Shown in pieces: positions 1 to 10,037 of a stretch of 64,000 nucleotides of DNA (positions are counted from its first letter, which is position 1; each line of letters begins with the position of its first letter). The notes under the pieces are model-generated. The model ran no database searches. It was given only the letters and a program-made list of their open reading frames with translations, and was not told where the DNA came from. The position numbers and the translations under genes are program-made. The DNA lies in the NCBI GenBank assembly GCA_903840435.1, contig CAIMFV010000010.1, positions 160,134 to 224,133 on the forward strand, written 5' to 3'. The stretch comes from an uncultured Caulobacterales bacterium (GTDB lineage: Bacteria; Pseudomonadota; Alphaproteobacteria; Caulobacterales; Caulobacteraceae).

Positions 1-35
1 GCCAGCCGATCACCGGCAAAGCCCATTCCCCAAAG

Positions 36-65
36 AAAAAGCCTCCGCGACGGGGTCGGGAGGCT
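36..65 (-). terminator. Rho-independent terminator of rpmE
   Basis: A 6-bp GC-rich stem (gcctcc at 41-46 paired with ggaggc at 59-64) is followed, read on the minus strand, by a run of five T (positions 36-40). It lies about 40 bp past the rpmE stop codon and is the natural 3' end of that transcript. Confidence 0.75.
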
Positions 66-102
66 GATCTTGGTGTGGGCTTTAGAGGGAGGGCGCGAAC
101 GC

Positions 103-330
103 CTACTTCTTGCCGGTAAAGCCCGCAAACTTGGCGTTGAAGCGCGAGACGCGACCGCCGCGATCGAGCAAATGCTGGGCGCCGCCAGTCCAAGCCGGAT
201 GGGTTCGGGGATCAATATCGAGATTGATCGTCGCGCCTTCCTTGCCGTAGGTGGAGCGCGTGCGATAGGAGGTGCCGTCAGTCATGGTGACGGTGATAAA
301 GTGGTAGTCGGGGTGGGTGTCTGATTTCAT
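103..330 (-). CDS. rpmE: 50S ribosomal protein L31
   Basis: Large-subunit ribosomal protein L31, 75 aa. The N-terminus [16 protein letters not shown], the central TRSTYGKEG segment and the [15 protein letters not shown] stretch are those of the alphaproteobacterial L31. There are no cysteines, so this is the zinc-free form, which lacks the CxxC motifs of the zinc-binding type. The reading frame stays open far upstream, but homology starts at the methionine at 330, so that start was chosen. It stands alone, divergent from the ABC transporter gene, and has its own terminator. Confidence 0.95.
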   Translation of the reverse strand: MKSDTHPDYHFITVTMTDGTSYRTRSTYGKEGATINLDIDPRTHPAWTGGAQHLLDRGGRVSRFNAKFAGFTGKK

Positions 331-528
331 GGCGGGTCCAACCGACGTGAGGCGCAAAATCGCTGAAGAAAGCGCTTTCGCGGGAATGGCGAAGGCCCGC
401 CGGGTAAAGGGCGGGCCGAACAGAGCGAGGCGTCTACACGAAAGAATGAGATGCGGCAAGGGCGCATGCGCGATCTTTGCCCTGTCTGGCCGCGCTCTGC
501 GATATAGGAATGCAAAAATGGAGTTATC

Positions 529-2361
529 ATGACGGTTGCGGGACCCGAAGTCTCTGAGGCGGTTGGAAGACCGAGCGCTGGCGCACTCTTGGCGGCGGAG
601 ATCCAATCCACCCGGCAAAAACGCGCCAAGTCGAAAAATGTGCGCGCCTTGGCGGGCCTCTTTCCCTTGGTGCTCGCCCATGGTCGGCTGACCTTGTCGG
701 CGAGCGCGGCTTTGATTGCCTCGACCAGCCTGACGCTTGCCCTCCCCGGCGTCTTGCGACTGGCCATTGATCATGGCTTTCAGCCAGCAGATTTCGCCCT
801 AACGCTCAGCGTCGCCTTGTCCTTGGCGGCGGCTACGGCACTGCGGCTCTATTGCGTCACGCGGCTTGGCGAACGGGTGGTGGCGGACCTGCGGACCCGG
901 CTCTACGCCCATGTGTTGAAGCTCGACCAGGCCTGGTTCTTAACCATTCAAACCGGCGAAGTTTTATCGCGCATGACCGCCGATATGGCCATTGTCGAAT
1001 CCATGGCGGGCGTGTCCTTGTCCATCGCAGCGCGCAATCTCCTCAATCTGATTGGGGCGCTGGTATTGATCTCGGTGGTGTCGCCGAAATTGACCCTGGG
1101 CGTTGTGGCCATTGTGCCGGTGGTGCTCTTGCCCCTGTTCATCGTTGGGCGGCGGGTGCGGAAGCTCTCTGTGACGGCCCAGGATCGGTTCGCCGATGCG
1201 GTGGCCTATGCGGGCGAAAGCCTCGACCAGTTGGAGACGGTCCAGGCCTTTGGGCGTGAGGACCATGCCGCCGCTCGGTTTAAGGCGGCGGTGGAGGCGG
1301 CGTTTTCGGCCTCGCTCTCCCGGCTGACGGCCCGGTCGGTGATGACGGTCTTGGTCATGGCCCTCGTCTTTACCGGCATTGCCGCCGTGTTGTGGATCGG
1401 CGTCGGGGCAGTGAAATCGGGCGAGATCACCAATGGCGCGCTGCTGCAATTCCTCATCCTGGCGGTCTTGGCGGCTGGCTCGGTCGGCGCGCTTGGCGAG
1501 GTTTGGGGCGAGGTGCAAAAGGCGTCTGGTGCCATGTCGCGCATCCAAGACTTGATGGCGGCCCGTCCCAATATTGCCGCGCCCGCCGATCCTGTCCCCT
1601 TGCCGGTTCCCGCGCGCGGCGGCGTGCAGTTTGAAAATGTCAGCTTTGCCTATCCGGGGCGGCCGGACATGCCCGCGCTCAATCAGTTTTCGCTGCATGT
1701 GGCGCCGGGCGAGCGGGTGGCGCTGGTTGGGCCGTCGGGTGCGGGCAAGAGCACCGTGTTTCGGCTGTTGTTGCGCTTTTATGATCCGACCTCGGGCGCG
1801 GTCTTAATCGATGGCGTCGATCTGCGCGACGCCGACCCCGAAGACGTGCGGGCGCGCATGGCGGTGGTGGCCCAAGATGCGGCGCTGTTTTCCGGATCGC
1901 CCTCTGACAATATCCGCTTTGGAAGGGCCGAGGCGTCCTTGGCCGAGGTGCGCAGCGCCGCCGACGCCGCCAATGCCACAGGCTTTATCTCCGCCCTGCC
2001 GCTTGGCTTTGAGCATCCGATTGGCGAGCGCGGGCGCACCCTGTCGGGCGGCCAACGTCAAAGGATCGCCATTGCCAGAGCCTTGGTGCGCGGTGCGCCG
2101 ATCCTGTTGCTCGACGAGGCGACCAGCGCGCTCGACGCCGAAAGCGAGCGGCTGGTGCAAGACGCTCTCGACCGTGCCATGGGCGACCGTACCACCCTGG
2201 TCATCGCCCATCGGCTGGCCACTGTTCAATCGGCGGACCGTATCGTGGTCATGGATCAGGGACAGGTGGTCGAGGAAGGGCGCCATGCCGAGCTGATCGC
2301 CAAGGGCGGCCTCTATGCCCGTCTGGCCAAGCTGCAATTTGGCGTCGAGGGCCACGGGTGA
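529..2361 (+). CDS. ABC exporter, fused permease and ATPase (MsbA/LmrA type)
   Basis: Half-transporter of 610 aa that would work as an inner-membrane homodimer. A short polar N-terminus (about 50 aa) precedes a six-helix transmembrane domain (about 55-340). The nucleotide-binding domain has Walker [10 protein letters not shown] (about 400-408), the signature [15 protein letters not shown] (about 505), Walker [13 protein letters not shown] (about 525) and the H-loop in VIAHRLATV. Lipid-A flippases and drug exporters share this layout, so the substrate cannot be read. A ggag Shine-Dalgarno lies just before the ATG. The stop codon overlaps the GTG start of folC, so the two genes are probably translationally coupled. 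Confidence 0.9.
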   Translation: MTVAGPEVSEAVGRPSAGALLAAEIQSTRQKRAKSKNVRALAGLFPLVLAHGRLTLSASAALIASTSLTLALPGVLRLAIDHGFQPADFALTLSVALSLAAATALRLYCVTRLGERVVADLRTRLYAHVLKLDQAWFLTIQTGEVLSRMTADMAIVESMAGVSLSIAARNLLNLIGALVLISVVSPKLTLGVVAIVPVVLLPLFIVGRRVRKLSVTAQDRFADAVAYAGESLDQLETVQAFGREDHAAARFKAAVEAAFSASLSRLTARSVMTVLVMALVFTGIAAVLWIGVGAVKSGEITNGALLQFLILAVLAAGSVGALGEVWGEVQKASGAMSRIQDLMAARPNIAAPADPVPLPVPARGGVQFENVSFAYPGRPDMPALNQFSLHVAPGERVALVGPSGAGKSTVFRLLLRFYDPTSGAVLIDGVDLRDADPEDVRARMAVVAQDAALFSGSPSDNIRFGRAEASLAEVRSAADAANATGFISALPLGFEHPIGERGRTLSGGQRQRIAIARALVRGAPILLLDEATSALDAESERLVQDALDRAMGDRTTLVIAHRLATVQSADRIVVMDQGQVVEEGRHAELIAKGGLYARLAKLQFGVEGHG

Positions 2362-3671
2362 GCGACATCCTCCTGCCCCATGATGCGGCACTGGAACGGC
2401 TGAAGGCGCTGCACCCCAAGAAGATCGACCTCTCGCTTGGCCGAATGGCGCGGCTCTGCGCGGCGCTGGGCGCGCCAGAGCAGCGTTTAGCCCCGGTCGT
2501 GCATGTGGCGGGTACCAATGGCAAGGGCTCGACCCTGGCCTTCCTGCGCGCCATGGCTGAGGCGGAAGGCCTTAAGGCCCATGTCTTCATCTCGCCCCAT
2601 CTGGTGCGCTTCGCCGAGCGGATACGTCTCGCCGGGCAGCTGATCTCGGAAGCGGCCCTGGCGGATCTCTTGGCCCGGGTCGAAGCCGTCAATGCCGGGG
2701 CGCCGATCACGTTTTTTGAGGTGACAGCGGCGGCGGCGCTCCTTGCCTTTGCGCAAACGCCTGCAGATCTCTGTCTGGTCGAGGTGGGTCTTGGCGGTCG
2801 CTTCGACGCCACCAATATCCTGCCAGTCCCAGCGGTTGCCGCCATTGCGCCTGTCGACCTCGATCACAAGGAATTTCTTGGCGACGATCTGGCGACCATC
2901 GCCCGCGAAAAGGCCGGAATTCTCAAGCCCGGCGGCTTGGGCGTCATCGGCCGGCAAAGCTCGGTAGCGCTTGAGGTCATCGAGGCTGAGGCGGAGCGGG
3001 TTGGCGCGCGCCTGATCGTCATGGGTCGTGATTTCGACGCCTGGCCCGAGCGCGGGCGCATGGTGTTTCAGGATGAGCGGGGACTGTTGGACTTGCCGCC
3101 TCCCAGCCTTCTCGGCGTGCACCAGATTGATAATGCTGGACTGGCGCTGGCCGTCGCGCGTGCGCTCCCCTCCCCACAGATTGGCGAGACGGCGCAAGCG
3201 CAAGGCATTGCCACCACCAGCTGGCCTGCGAGGATGCAACGCCTGACCAAGGGACCCTTGGGGGCCCTTGTCGCACAGCGGGGCGCAGATCTCTGGCTTG
3301 ACGGTGGCCACAACCCCCATGCGGCGCGCGCGCTTGCCGAGACCTTGCAACTCGCCGCCGACGGCCGTCCCCTGGTGGTGATTTTAGGCCTGCTCGCCAA
3401 TAAGGAGGCCAAGGGCGTGCTGGCGCCCCTCATCGCCGTCAATCCGCGTCTCATCCTCACCCGGTTTCGCGCCGAGGCGGCGGCAAGGCCGGAAGATCTC
3501 GCCGAGCTTGCCCTGGATCTGGGCCTTGCGCCTGAGATTTCCGCCGATGTGTCGGAAGCTGTCCAGATGGCCTGTCAGGGCGGCGGTCCACCCCCTAAGA
3601 TCTTGATTTGCGGCTCGCTCTATCTGGCGGGCGAGGTGCTTAACCTGTCGCGCGAGACCTGGCCGGATTAG
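2358..3671 (+). CDS. folC: Dihydrofolate synthase / folylpolyglutamate synthase
   Basis: Mur-ligase-family enzyme of 437 aa that adds glutamate to dihydropteroate and extends the polyglutamate tail of folates. The P-loop HVAGTNGKGST (about residue 48), the catalytic segment LVEVGLGGRFDATN, the IAPVDLDHKEFLG segment and the C-terminal DGGHNPHAA motif are all present. Translation starts at a GTG overlapping the TGA of the upstream ABC transporter gene. The gene is not beside accD or trpA here, which is its usual place in many proteobacteria. Confidence 0.95.
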   Translation: MSDILLPHDAALERLKALHPKKIDLSLGRMARLCAALGAPEQRLAPVVHVAGTNGKGSTLAFLRAMAEAEGLKAHVFISPHLVRFAERIRLAGQLISEAALADLLARVEAVNAGAPITFFEVTAAAALLAFAQTPADLCLVEVGLGGRFDATNILPVPAVAAIAPVDLDHKEFLGDDLATIAREKAGILKPGGLGVIGRQSSVALEVIEAEAERVGARLIVMGRDFDAWPERGRMVFQDERGLLDLPPPSLLGVHQIDNAGLALAVARALPSPQIGETAQAQGIATTSWPARMQRLTKGPLGALVAQRGADLWLDGGHNPHAARALAETLQLAADGRPLVVILGLLANKEAKGVLAPLIAVNPRLILTRFRAEAAARPEDLAELALDLGLAPEISADVSEAVQMACQGGGPPPKILICGSLYLAGEVLNLSRETWPD

Positions 3672-3748
3672 GCCGCGTGCGCGAACCTCCGCTGTCGGCA
3701 AAGGCTGCACGCCATGGAGTTATCCGCGGAGCTGTGTGGATGTGGTCG

Positions 3749-3765
3749 TGCACCCACAGGGTGCA
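3749..3765. terminator. Small hairpin between convergent folC and the thioredoxin-like gene
   Basis: Perfect 7-bp inverted repeat (tgcaccc / gggtgca) with a 3-nt loop, in the gap between two convergent genes. No T-run follows on either strand, so a terminator role is only suggested by position. Confidence 0.3.
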
Positions 3766-3772
3766 GTGTCAC

Positions 3773-4435
3773 CTAATCCTGGGCGAGGCCGAGCTTTTGC
3801 CGGATAAGGGGATAGGTTTCGCGGGCTTCGCAGGCGCAGCCTTCTAAATGGCCGTCCGCCGCCTGCCAGATCAAGGTGGGATAGGCAAAGCTGACGCCGT
3901 TTTCGGCCAGAAGCGGGCGTAGCGTCTCCACCAAGACGCGGCCCTTTTCGACCAGGGCGGCGCGGTCTGGGTCTGTGTCGGCGTTTGGCAGCCCTGCCGC
4001 CGTCCAGGCGTCCACGGGCATGCCTGTCCAGGTCTCAAAGGTCTTCCAGTCGCGCTTGGCCCACAGCTCAGCCGAGCCAGAGCGCTCAGGCAGGGTAGAG
4101 CGCTGACGGCGCGTGACCACAATGACGCGTGGGCTCAAGCCGCCCTTGGCGAGCTTTGGAAACTCTTCCTGTTCAAAGCGGATGCAGTCCGGGCAGGAGC
4201 GAAACGAGACCATATAGACAAAGCGCTCGTTTTTCGGATTGGGCGACACCCAGCCCGCGCCTTCCAAGGCCGCCTTGATTTTGTCCTCATCAATCAAAAG
4301 CTTGTGGATGCCGCCATTGGGCAGACTCGGTGCTTCGTCTGACTGGGCATAGCGCACGCTTGCCAAGGAGAGGGCCGCGACAGCGCTGGTGACCAGGGCG
4401 GCGAACAGCAGGGGTCTTTGGGGACGGCGGAGCAT
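3773..4435 (-). CDS. Exported or membrane-anchored thioredoxin-fold protein with CPDC motif
   Basis: Protein of 220 aa with a basic N-terminus and one hydrophobic helix (about 9-27) that could be a signal peptide or anchor. A domain beginning near residue 42 carries SCPDC (active-site-like cysteines 81 and 84), followed by EEFPKLAKGGLSPRVIVVT, as in thioredoxin-like thiol oxidoreductases. Two more cysteines occur near the C-terminus (CAC). The start at 4435 is preceded by a clear gaggagaag ribosome-binding site; the frame is open further upstream but would run into sdhB. It lies 28 bp downstream of sdhB on the same strand, so it may be the last gene of the sdh transcript. The exact family was not recognised. 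Confidence 0.75.
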   Translation of the reverse strand: MLRRPQRPLLFAALVTSAVAALSLASVRYAQSDEAPSLPNGGIHKLLIDEDKIKAALEGAGWVSPNPKNERFVYMVSFRSCPDCIRFEQEEFPKLAKGGLSPRVIVVTRRQRSTLPERSGSAELWAKRDWKTFETWTGMPVDAWTAAGLPNADTDPDRAALVEKGRVLVETLRPLLAENGVSFAYPTLIWQAADGHLEGCACEARETYPLIRQKLGLAQD

Positions 4436-4463
4436 AGTCCTTCTCCTCAAATGCGGGGGCGGG

Positions 4464-5246
4464 TCAAACGACCCGTTCAACCAGCATGCGTTTGATGCCT
4501 GCAATGGCCTTGGCCGGGTTCAATCCCTTGGGGCAAACCTGGGCGCAGTTCATAATGGTGTGGCAGCGATAGAGTTTGAACGGGTCTTCGAGATCGTCAA
4601 GCCGGGCCCCTGTCGCCTCATCGCGGCTGTCGACCAACCAACGATAGGCCTGCAAAAGTGCCGCCGGCCCAAGATACTTGTCGCCATTCCACCAATAGCT
4701 CGGGCACGAGGTCGAGCAACAGGCGCACAGGATACACTCATAGAGGCCATCGAGCTTGGCACGATCCTGCGGCGCCTGTCCCCACTCGGTTTGCGGTGTG
4801 GGGGTGTCGGTTTGAAGCCAGGGCTCAATCGAGGCATATTGGGCGAAGAACAGCGTCAGGTCCGGCACCAGGTCCTTGACCACAGGCATGTGGGGCAGGG
4901 GCGATATCTGCACCGCTTCGCCGGGAACCTCATCCCAGGCATGGGTGCAGGCCAAGGTGTTGCGCCCGCCAATATTCATCGCACAGGAGCCGCACACCCC
5001 TTCGCGACACGAGCGCCGAAAGGCAAGCGTCGGGTCCATGGTGTTTTTAATGTGCAACAGGGCGTCCAGCACCATGGGGCCGCATTGATCGACGGCCACC
5101 TCATAGGTATCCCAGCGCGGATTGGCCGAGGTCTCTGGATCATAGCGATAGACCTTGAAGGTCTTGACGGTCTTGGCGCCAGCGGGGACGGGGAAGTGCT
5201 TGCCCTTGCCGACCTTGGAATTACGCGGAAGCGTGAATTGAACCAT
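4464..5246 (-). CDS. sdhB: Succinate dehydrogenase iron-sulfur subunit
   Basis: Complex II electron-transfer subunit, 260 aa. The [2Fe-2S] cysteines lie in CREGVCGSC plus a later C (80, 85, 88, 100). The [4Fe-4S]/[3Fe-4S] ligands are in [12 protein letters not shown] (from residue 171) and in the [17 protein letters not shown] segment (228-238). It carries electrons from the FAD of SdhA to quinone at the SdhC/SdhD interface. It starts 12 bp after the sdhA stop, in the order sdhC-sdhD-sdhA-sdhB. Confidence 0.97.
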   Translation of the reverse strand: MVQFTLPRNSKVGKGKHFPVPAGAKTVKTFKVYRYDPETSANPRWDTYEVAVDQCGPMVLDALLHIKNTMDPTLAFRRSCREGVCGSCAMNIGGRNTLACTHAWDEVPGEAVQISPLPHMPVVKDLVPDLTLFFAQYASIEPWLQTDTPTPQTEWGQAPQDRAKLDGLYECILCACCSTSCPSYWWNGDKYLGPAALLQAYRWLVDSRDEATGARLDDLEDPFKLYRCHTIMNCAQVCPKGLNPAKAIAGIKRMLVERVV

Positions 5247-5258
5247 GGGATTAGAGCC

Positions 5259-7046
5259 TCAATAGACCCGCGCCTTGGGCGCAATATAGGCGATCTCGTT
5301 GGTCATGGTGTAGGCGTGCACAGGCCGGTAATCGATGGAGACCTTGCCGGTCGGCGCATCGATCCAAGCGAGCGTATGCTTCATCCAGTCCTTGTCATTG
5401 CGGTCCTTGAAGTCTTCGCGGGCATGGGCGCCGCGACTTTCTTCCCGATTGGCGGCGGAATTGACCGTTACGGCGGCTTGGCCAATCAGATTGTCGAACT
5501 CCAAGGTTTCCATCAGATCTGTGTTCCAGATCAGGCCGCGATCCGAAACCTTCACATCGCCAAGCTGGCTATAGACGGCCGCGATCCGGGCGACGCCATT
5601 ATCCAGCGTCTCCTTGGTGCGGAAGACGGCCACGTCTTCTTGCATGGCGCGCTGCATTTCGAGCCGCAGGCGCGCCGTCGGCTGGCCGCCATCGGCGTGG
5701 CGTAAGCGATCAAAGCGGGCCAGATGGCTGTCGGTCCATCCGGCCTTGGCCTCTTCAGGCTTACCGCCCTTTTCAACGATTTCTGCCGCCCGAAGTCCCG
5801 CCGCCCGACCAAACACCACAAGATCGGTCAGGGAGTTCGAGCCCAGACGGTTGGCGCCATGCACCGAGACGCAGGCCGCTTCGCCCACCGCCATCAGCCC
5901 GGGCACAACCTTGTCTGGGTCGCCGCCTGCCTTGGTCAGCACCTCGCCGTGATAATTGGTCGGGATGCCGCCCATATTATAGTGGACGGTCGGCAGGACG
6001 GGGATGGGCTGGCGGGTGACGTCGACGCCGGCGAAAATCTTCGCCGATTCCGAAATGCCGGGCAGCCGCTCATGCAAGATCTTTGGATCCAGATGGTCGA
6101 GGTGCAGGTTGATGTGGTCCTTATTGGGACCAACGCCGCGCCCTTCGCGAATTTCCACCGTCATGGCGCGCGACACCACGTCGCGGCTGGCCAGATCCTT
6201 GGCCGAGGGCGCATAGCGCTCCATAAAGCGCTCGCCTTCCGAATTGGTCAGATAGCCGCCTTCGCCGCGCGCGCCTTCGGTGATCAGACAGCCCGCCCCA
6301 TAGATGCCCGTGGGGTGGAACTGGACAAACTCCATGTCCTGCAGGGGAAGCCCTGCGCGCAGCACCATGGCATTGCCGTCGCCGGTGCAGGTATGGGCCG
6401 AGGTGCAGGAGAAATAGGCCCGACCATAGCCGCCAGTGGCCAGGATGACCAGCTTGGCGCTGAAGCGATGCAAGGTGCCATCGTCGAGCTTCCAGGCGGT
6501 GACGCCCTTGCAGGCCCCGTCGTCCATGATCAGGTCAAGGGCGAAATACTCGATGAAAAACTCCACCGAGTGACGCAAGGACTGGCCATAGAGGGTGTGC
6601 AAAATCGCGTGGCCGGTGCGGTCGGCGGCGGCGCAGGTGCGTTGGATCGGCCCTTCACCATAGTTCTTGGTCATGCCGCCAAAGGCGCGTTGATAGATGC
6701 GGCCCTCGTCCGTGCGGGAAAAGGGCACACCCCAGTGTTCCAGCTCATAGACTGCGTCCGGCGCGTTGCGGCACAGATATTCAATCGCGTCCTGATCGCC
6801 GAGCCAGTCCGACCCCTTGACCGTGTCATACATATGCCAGCGCCAGTCATCCTGGCTCATATTGCCAAGGCTGGCTGAAATGCCGCCCTGGGCCGCCACA
6901 GTATGGCTGCGGGTTGGAAAGACTTTCGAGACGCAGGCCGTTTTGAGGCCCGCCTGGGCGCAACCCAAGGCCGCGCGGAGGCCGGAGCCCCCGGCCCCTA
7001 CCACCACTACATCAAACGCATGATCGACGAAGGCGTATGAAGCCAT
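5259..7046 (-). CDS. sdhA: Succinate dehydrogenase flavoprotein subunit
   Basis: Catalytic subunit of complex II, 595 aa, oxidising succinate to fumarate. It has the dinucleotide-binding motif [13 protein letters not shown] near the N-terminus, the [10 protein letters not shown] segment with the histidine that covalently binds FAD, the QFHPTG active-site segment, and [19 protein letters not shown]. The frame is open upstream of 7046, but homology starts at [12 protein letters not shown] and the extra codons would run into sdhD. It is preceded by sdhD (20-bp gap) and followed by sdhB. Confidence 0.97.
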   Translation of the reverse strand: MASYAFVDHAFDVVVVGAGGSGLRAALGCAQAGLKTACVSKVFPTRSHTVAAQGGISASLGNMSQDDWRWHMYDTVKGSDWLGDQDAIEYLCRNAPDAVYELEHWGVPFSRTDEGRIYQRAFGGMTKNYGEGPIQRTCAAADRTGHAILHTLYGQSLRHSVEFFIEYFALDLIMDDGACKGVTAWKLDDGTLHRFSAKLVILATGGYGRAYFSCTSAHTCTGDGNAMVLRAGLPLQDMEFVQFHPTGIYGAGCLITEGARGEGGYLTNSEGERFMERYAPSAKDLASRDVVSRAMTVEIREGRGVGPNKDHINLHLDHLDPKILHERLPGISESAKIFAGVDVTRQPIPVLPTVHYNMGGIPTNYHGEVLTKAGGDPDKVVPGLMAVGEAACVSVHGANRLGSNSLTDLVVFGRAAGLRAAEIVEKGGKPEEAKAGWTDSHLARFDRLRHADGGQPTARLRLEMQRAMQEDVAVFRTKETLDNGVARIAAVYSQLGDVKVSDRGLIWNTDLMETLEFDNLIGQAAVTVNSAANREESRGAHAREDFKDRNDKDWMKHTLAWIDAPTGKVSIDYRPVHAYTMTNEIAYIAPKARVY

Positions 7047-7066
7047 AGGCGTGACCGTCCAGACTG

Positions 7067-7474
7067 TCAGTGATGAGCCGCGCCGAACGCGACCCAGAGA
7101 ATGGCGAAAGACGAAAGCGCCCAACCGAGCCAGCAAATGGCGCTGTTGAGCATCAGGGCGAGGACCTTGGTGGCGGGGACCTCAAGATAGTCTTCGATCA
7201 CCACGCGCAACCCCGCCTTCATATGGGCGAATGAGGCGCCCATTAACAGGAGCGCCAGAAGGGCGTTGAGCGGGTGGCGGAGTGCAAGCGCTGCCGTATC
7301 ATAACCGAGGGGCGCCACCTTGATCGCCCCATAGACGGCCCACAGGCTCAAGGGGACAAGGGCGATGCCAGACAGGCGCTCAAAAATAAAATCCGACACG
7401 CCATGGTGGGCGGCGCCGAGGCCCCGTGCGCGGCTCAAAGCGGTGCGATAATTGGCGTTGGCCTTGCCGCTCAT
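7067..7474 (-). CDS. sdhD: Succinate dehydrogenase membrane anchor subunit
   Basis: Small inner-membrane subunit of 135 aa with three hydrophobic helices. The histidine in [17 protein letters not shown] is the usual haem/quinone-side position of SdhD. The ATG at 7474 overlaps the TGA of sdhC (ATGA), which fixes the start and implies translational coupling. A longer in-frame start would lie inside sdhC. Confidence 0.92.
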   Translation of the reverse strand: MSGKANANYRTALSRARGLGAAHHGVSDFIFERLSGIALVPLSLWAVYGAIKVAPLGYDTAALALRHPLNALLALLLMGASFAHMKAGLRVVIEDYLEVPATKVLALMLNSAICWLGWALSSFAILWVAFGAAHH

Positions 7475-7890
7475 GACAGACCTCCCGTCCGCCAGGCGAT
7501 AAACCAAACCATCAGGCTGGCGACGATGGCAAAGGCCATGGCGGCGACGGCGGTGAGGCTTGCCATGCGCGGTGAAAACCCAAGTCCAACGTCAAAGGCA
7601 AGATGGCGAAGGCCAGCCGCCAGATGGTAAAAAACCGAAAAGGTGATGCCGAACAGGGCGATCTTACCAAGCGGCGATCCCAAAAGCGCCACATAGGGAT
7701 TAAACAGGTCTGGCCCAATCATCAGGGTCGTGAACCACAGGGTCGCCGCAAGCGCGCCGCCATAAAGGGCAATGCCAGTGGCGCGGGTGAGAATGGAAGC
7801 GGCCATGGTCACATGCCATCGCCAGACCTGCATATGGGGCGACAGGGGCCGCGCCCGCGCTGCCGTTCCCTTCAATCCCGCTTCCGCCAT
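7471..7890 (-). CDS. sdhC: Succinate dehydrogenase cytochrome b556 subunit
   Basis: First gene of the sdhCDAB operon, 139 aa, with three transmembrane helices. The N-terminal RPLSPHMQVWRWHVTMAAS segment and SILTRATGIAL are family hallmarks. The histidines in YHLAAGLRHLAFD provide the haem b ligand. The start at 7890 (MAEAGLKGTA) was preferred over an upstream in-frame start because the extra 24 residues do not look like the family. Confidence 0.93.
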   Translation of the reverse strand: MAEAGLKGTAARARPLSPHMQVWRWHVTMAASILTRATGIALYGGALAATLWFTTLMIGPDLFNPYVALLGSPLGKIALFGITFSVFYHLAAGLRHLAFDVGLGFSPRMASLTAVAAMAFAIVASLMVWFIAWRTGGLS

Positions 7891-8002
7891 CCGCCAAACA
7901 CCTCTGTCACACCGCCTGTAAAAGGCCTGTACGTCATTTCGCTCAAAACGGTTGCCCCGCAAGGGCGTCCCGCTCGCAACGGGCCCTCTAGAGCCGGGCG
8001 GA

Positions 8003-8030
8003 CTTTTAGCCCCACCCTGTTCCCTGTCAA
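8003..8030 (-). promoter_or_regulatory. Candidate sdh operon promoter
   Basis: Read on the minus strand, a perfect TTGACA (8025-8030) is followed after 16 bp by TAAAAG (8003-8008), about 110 bp upstream of the sdhC start. The -35 box is ideal and the -10 box weak. Inferred from sequence only. Confidence 0.35.
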
Positions 8031-8151
8031 CGAAAAGCCCTAACGGAAGATGACCAACCTGCCAAAGCCCGCTTTGCCAAACCCTCCAAAGGTCGAAGTG
8101 TTGGCGAGGCGCGTCGCTTTCAAGGTCTCTGCACCTTAATTTATCACCTCG

Positions 8152-8496
8152 TCAGGGCTCACGCGGTCGGGCGGCCTTTTCCTGCAAACCCGACACACCC
8201 TCACGCGCGGCCAAGACCTGGGCGACGTCGCCTAAGGAGACCTCCCGCCCTGCCAGAAGGGCAATCAGGTGGTAGATGAGGTCGGCGGCTTCGCGGGTCA
8301 GGGCGTCTTTGTCCTCGCTCAAGGCGGCGATCACCGTCTCCACCGCTTCCTCGCCAAGCTTTTTAGCCGCCAATTTTGGATCGGCGAGCAGTCTCGCGGT
8401 GTAGGAGTGGCTGGGATCGCCACCGCGCCGCGCGGCAATGGTCGCCTCAAGGCGGGCCGTGACCTCGGCAAATGAACCTTGAGTCCCGTGGGTCAT
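8152..8496 (-). CDS. hisE: Phosphoribosyl-ATP pyrophosphohydrolase
   Basis: Second step of histidine synthesis (PR-ATP to PR-AMP), 114 aa. The helical MazG-like motifs KKLGEEAVETVIAAL and REAADLIYHLIALL carry the acidic metal ligands. The start at 8496 (MTHGTQGSFAEV) was chosen because the longer frame runs through the end of hisF. It is the last gene of the minus-strand block hisB-hisH-hisA-hisF-hisE. Confidence 0.92.
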   Translation of the reverse strand: MTHGTQGSFAEVTARLEATIAARRGGDPSHSYTARLLADPKLAAKKLGEEAVETVIAALSEDKDALTREAADLIYHLIALLAGREVSLGDVAQVLAAREGVSGLQEKAARPREP

Positions 8497-8509
8497 CGCC
8501 GCTCCTTGC

Positions 8510-9277
8510 TCACGCCTGCAACCGCACCGGCACGCCTGCGGCTGCCAGGGCAAGTTTGGCCTCGCCAAGGGTGATCTCGCCAAAATGGAAGATGGAAGCG
8601 GCGAGCACCGCGTCGGCCCCCCCTTGTAATACCGCCTCGACCAGATGCTCCACCTTGCCCGCTCCACCTGAGGCAATCACCGGCACACTGACATGGCGGG
8701 TCATGGCGGCCAGCAGGGCAAGATCATAGCCCGTTTTTGCCCCATCGCGATCCATTGAGGTCAGCAGAATTTCACCCGCCCCCTTGGAAACCGCCAAGGC
8801 GGCATAGTCGAGTGCGTCGCGCGTGGTCTCGCGGCGTCCCCCATAGGTATAGACCGCCCAGCCCTCGCCAGCCTCGCGCCGCTTAACATCGATGGCCACA
8901 ACAACACATTGGGTTCCAAAAGCGTCGGCCAGTCTGGCGATCAGGTCAGGGTCTTCCGCCGCCGCTGTATTGACCGAGACCTTGTCCGCGCCCGCCCGTA
9001 AGAGGCGTCGGGCATCTTCCACCGAGCGGACGCCCCCCCCTACCGACAGGGGCATGAAACAGGCTTCTGCCGTGCGGGCCACCACGTCCAAAATCGCACC
9101 GCGCTGGTCTGACGAGGCGGTGATGTCGAGAAACATCAATTCGTCGGCTCCCGCCGCGTCATAGGCTTTCGCTTGCTCAACCGGATCGCCAGCATCGCGC
9201 AAGGCAACGAAATTGACGCCTTTGACGACGCGGCCGTCCTTGACATCAAGGCAGGGAATGACGCGGGTCTTGATCAC
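8510..9277 (-). CDS. hisF: Imidazole glycerol phosphate synthase cyclase subunit
   Basis: TIM-barrel partner of HisH, 255 aa, converting PRFAR plus ammonia to IGP and AICAR. Catalytic aspartates are visible in [13 protein letters not shown] and VVAIDVKRR. The half-barrel phosphate sites are in SVGGGVRS and IASGGAG. The GTG at 9277 (encoding the start of [11 protein letters not shown]) is chosen over a longer frame that would overlap hisA. It lies 10 bp after the hisA stop. Confidence 0.95.
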   Translation of the reverse strand: MIKTRVIPCLDVKDGRVVKGVNFVALRDAGDPVEQAKAYDAAGADELMFLDITASSDQRGAILDVVARTAEACFMPLSVGGGVRSVEDARRLLRAGADKVSVNTAAAEDPDLIARLADAFGTQCVVVAIDVKRREAGEGWAVYTYGGRRETTRDALDYAALAVSKGAGEILLTSMDRDGAKTGYDLALLAAMTRHVSVPVIASGGAGKVEHLVEAVLQGGADAVLAASIFHFGEITLGEAKLALAAAGVPVRLQA

Positions 9278-9287
9278 GGGCGCGATC

Positions 9288-10037
9288 CTAGCTCGCAGAG
9301 CGCGTCGGGAGGGTCCGGCGGGCCAGGTGCAGGGCTTCTGCTGGCGAAATCGCGTGGGTATAGAGCGCCTTGCCCAAGACGACGCCCGCAATCGGCGCGC
9401 CTTCGCGGCTTTTTAAGGCTCGGATGTCCTCAAGGGAGGACACGCCGCCAGAGGCGATTACCGGAATACCGACGGCATCGGCAACCTGACCGATGGCTTC
9501 AATATTGACCCCCGAAAGCGCCCCGTCCCGGTCGATATCGGTGACGATGAGTGCGCAAACCCCCGCATCCTCGAAGCGTCGGCCAAGATCAACCGCTGTC
9601 AGGTCTGAGGTCTCGACCCAGCCCTGCACCGCCACCTTGCCATCGCGGCAATCCACGGCCACGGCCACCTGTTCGGGAAAGGCCGCGGCGGCCCGGCGGA
9701 CCAGATCGGGGTCCAAAACGGCGGCAGTGCCCAAGATCACCCGGCTGACGCCCGCTTCAAGCCAGCCCTCCACCTGGGCCAGGGTGCGGACCCCGCCCCC
9801 AAGCTGTACCGGGATCGGCGCGACGCGTAAGATGGCGTTGACGGCTTCGGCATTGGTCGCGCGGCCCTCAATGGCGCCGTCGAGATCAACCACGTGCACC
9901 CATTGGAAGCCGTCGCGAGCAAAGCGCGCCGCTTGATCGGCGGGATCATTATTGAACACGGTGGCGGCATCCATGTCGCCGCGCAACAGCCGCACGCACT
10001 TGCCGCCTTTGAGGTCGATGGCTGGATAAAGGATCAT
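9288..10037 (-). CDS. hisA: ProFAR isomerase
   Basis: Phosphoribosylformimino-AICAR-phosphate isomerase, 249 aa, a TIM barrel related to HisF. The catalytic aspartates lie in [14 protein letters not shown] and [11 protein letters not shown]. The start at 10037 overlaps the hisH stop in an ATGA, matches the usual [10 protein letters not shown]-terminus, and is preferred to an ATG three codons upstream. Confidence 0.95.
   Translation of the reverse strand: MILYPAIDLKGGKCVRLLRGDMDAATVFNNDPADQAARFARDGFQWVHVVDLDGAIEGRATNAEAVNAILRVAPIPVQLGGGVRTLAQVEGWLEAGVSRVILGTAAVLDPDLVRRAAAAFPEQVAVAVDCRDGKVAVQGWVETSDLTAVDLGRRFEDAGVCALIVTDIDRDGALSGVNIEAIGQVADAVGIPVIASGGVSSLEDIRALKSREGAPIAGVVLGKALYTHAISPAEALHLARRTLPTRSAS

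Noticed and set aside
103..774. Minus-strand frame of 223 codons containing L31
   Set aside because: Only the last 75 codons match L31. The upstream part is antisense to the ABC transporter gene.
4389..5705. Long plus-strand open frame across sdhB/sdhA
   Set aside because: It is antisense to well-recognised sdh genes; a product of high GC.
7891..8151. Possible riboswitch or leader upstream of sdhC
   Set aside because: Beyond a TTGACA-type promoter candidate no conserved structured motif could be recognised.
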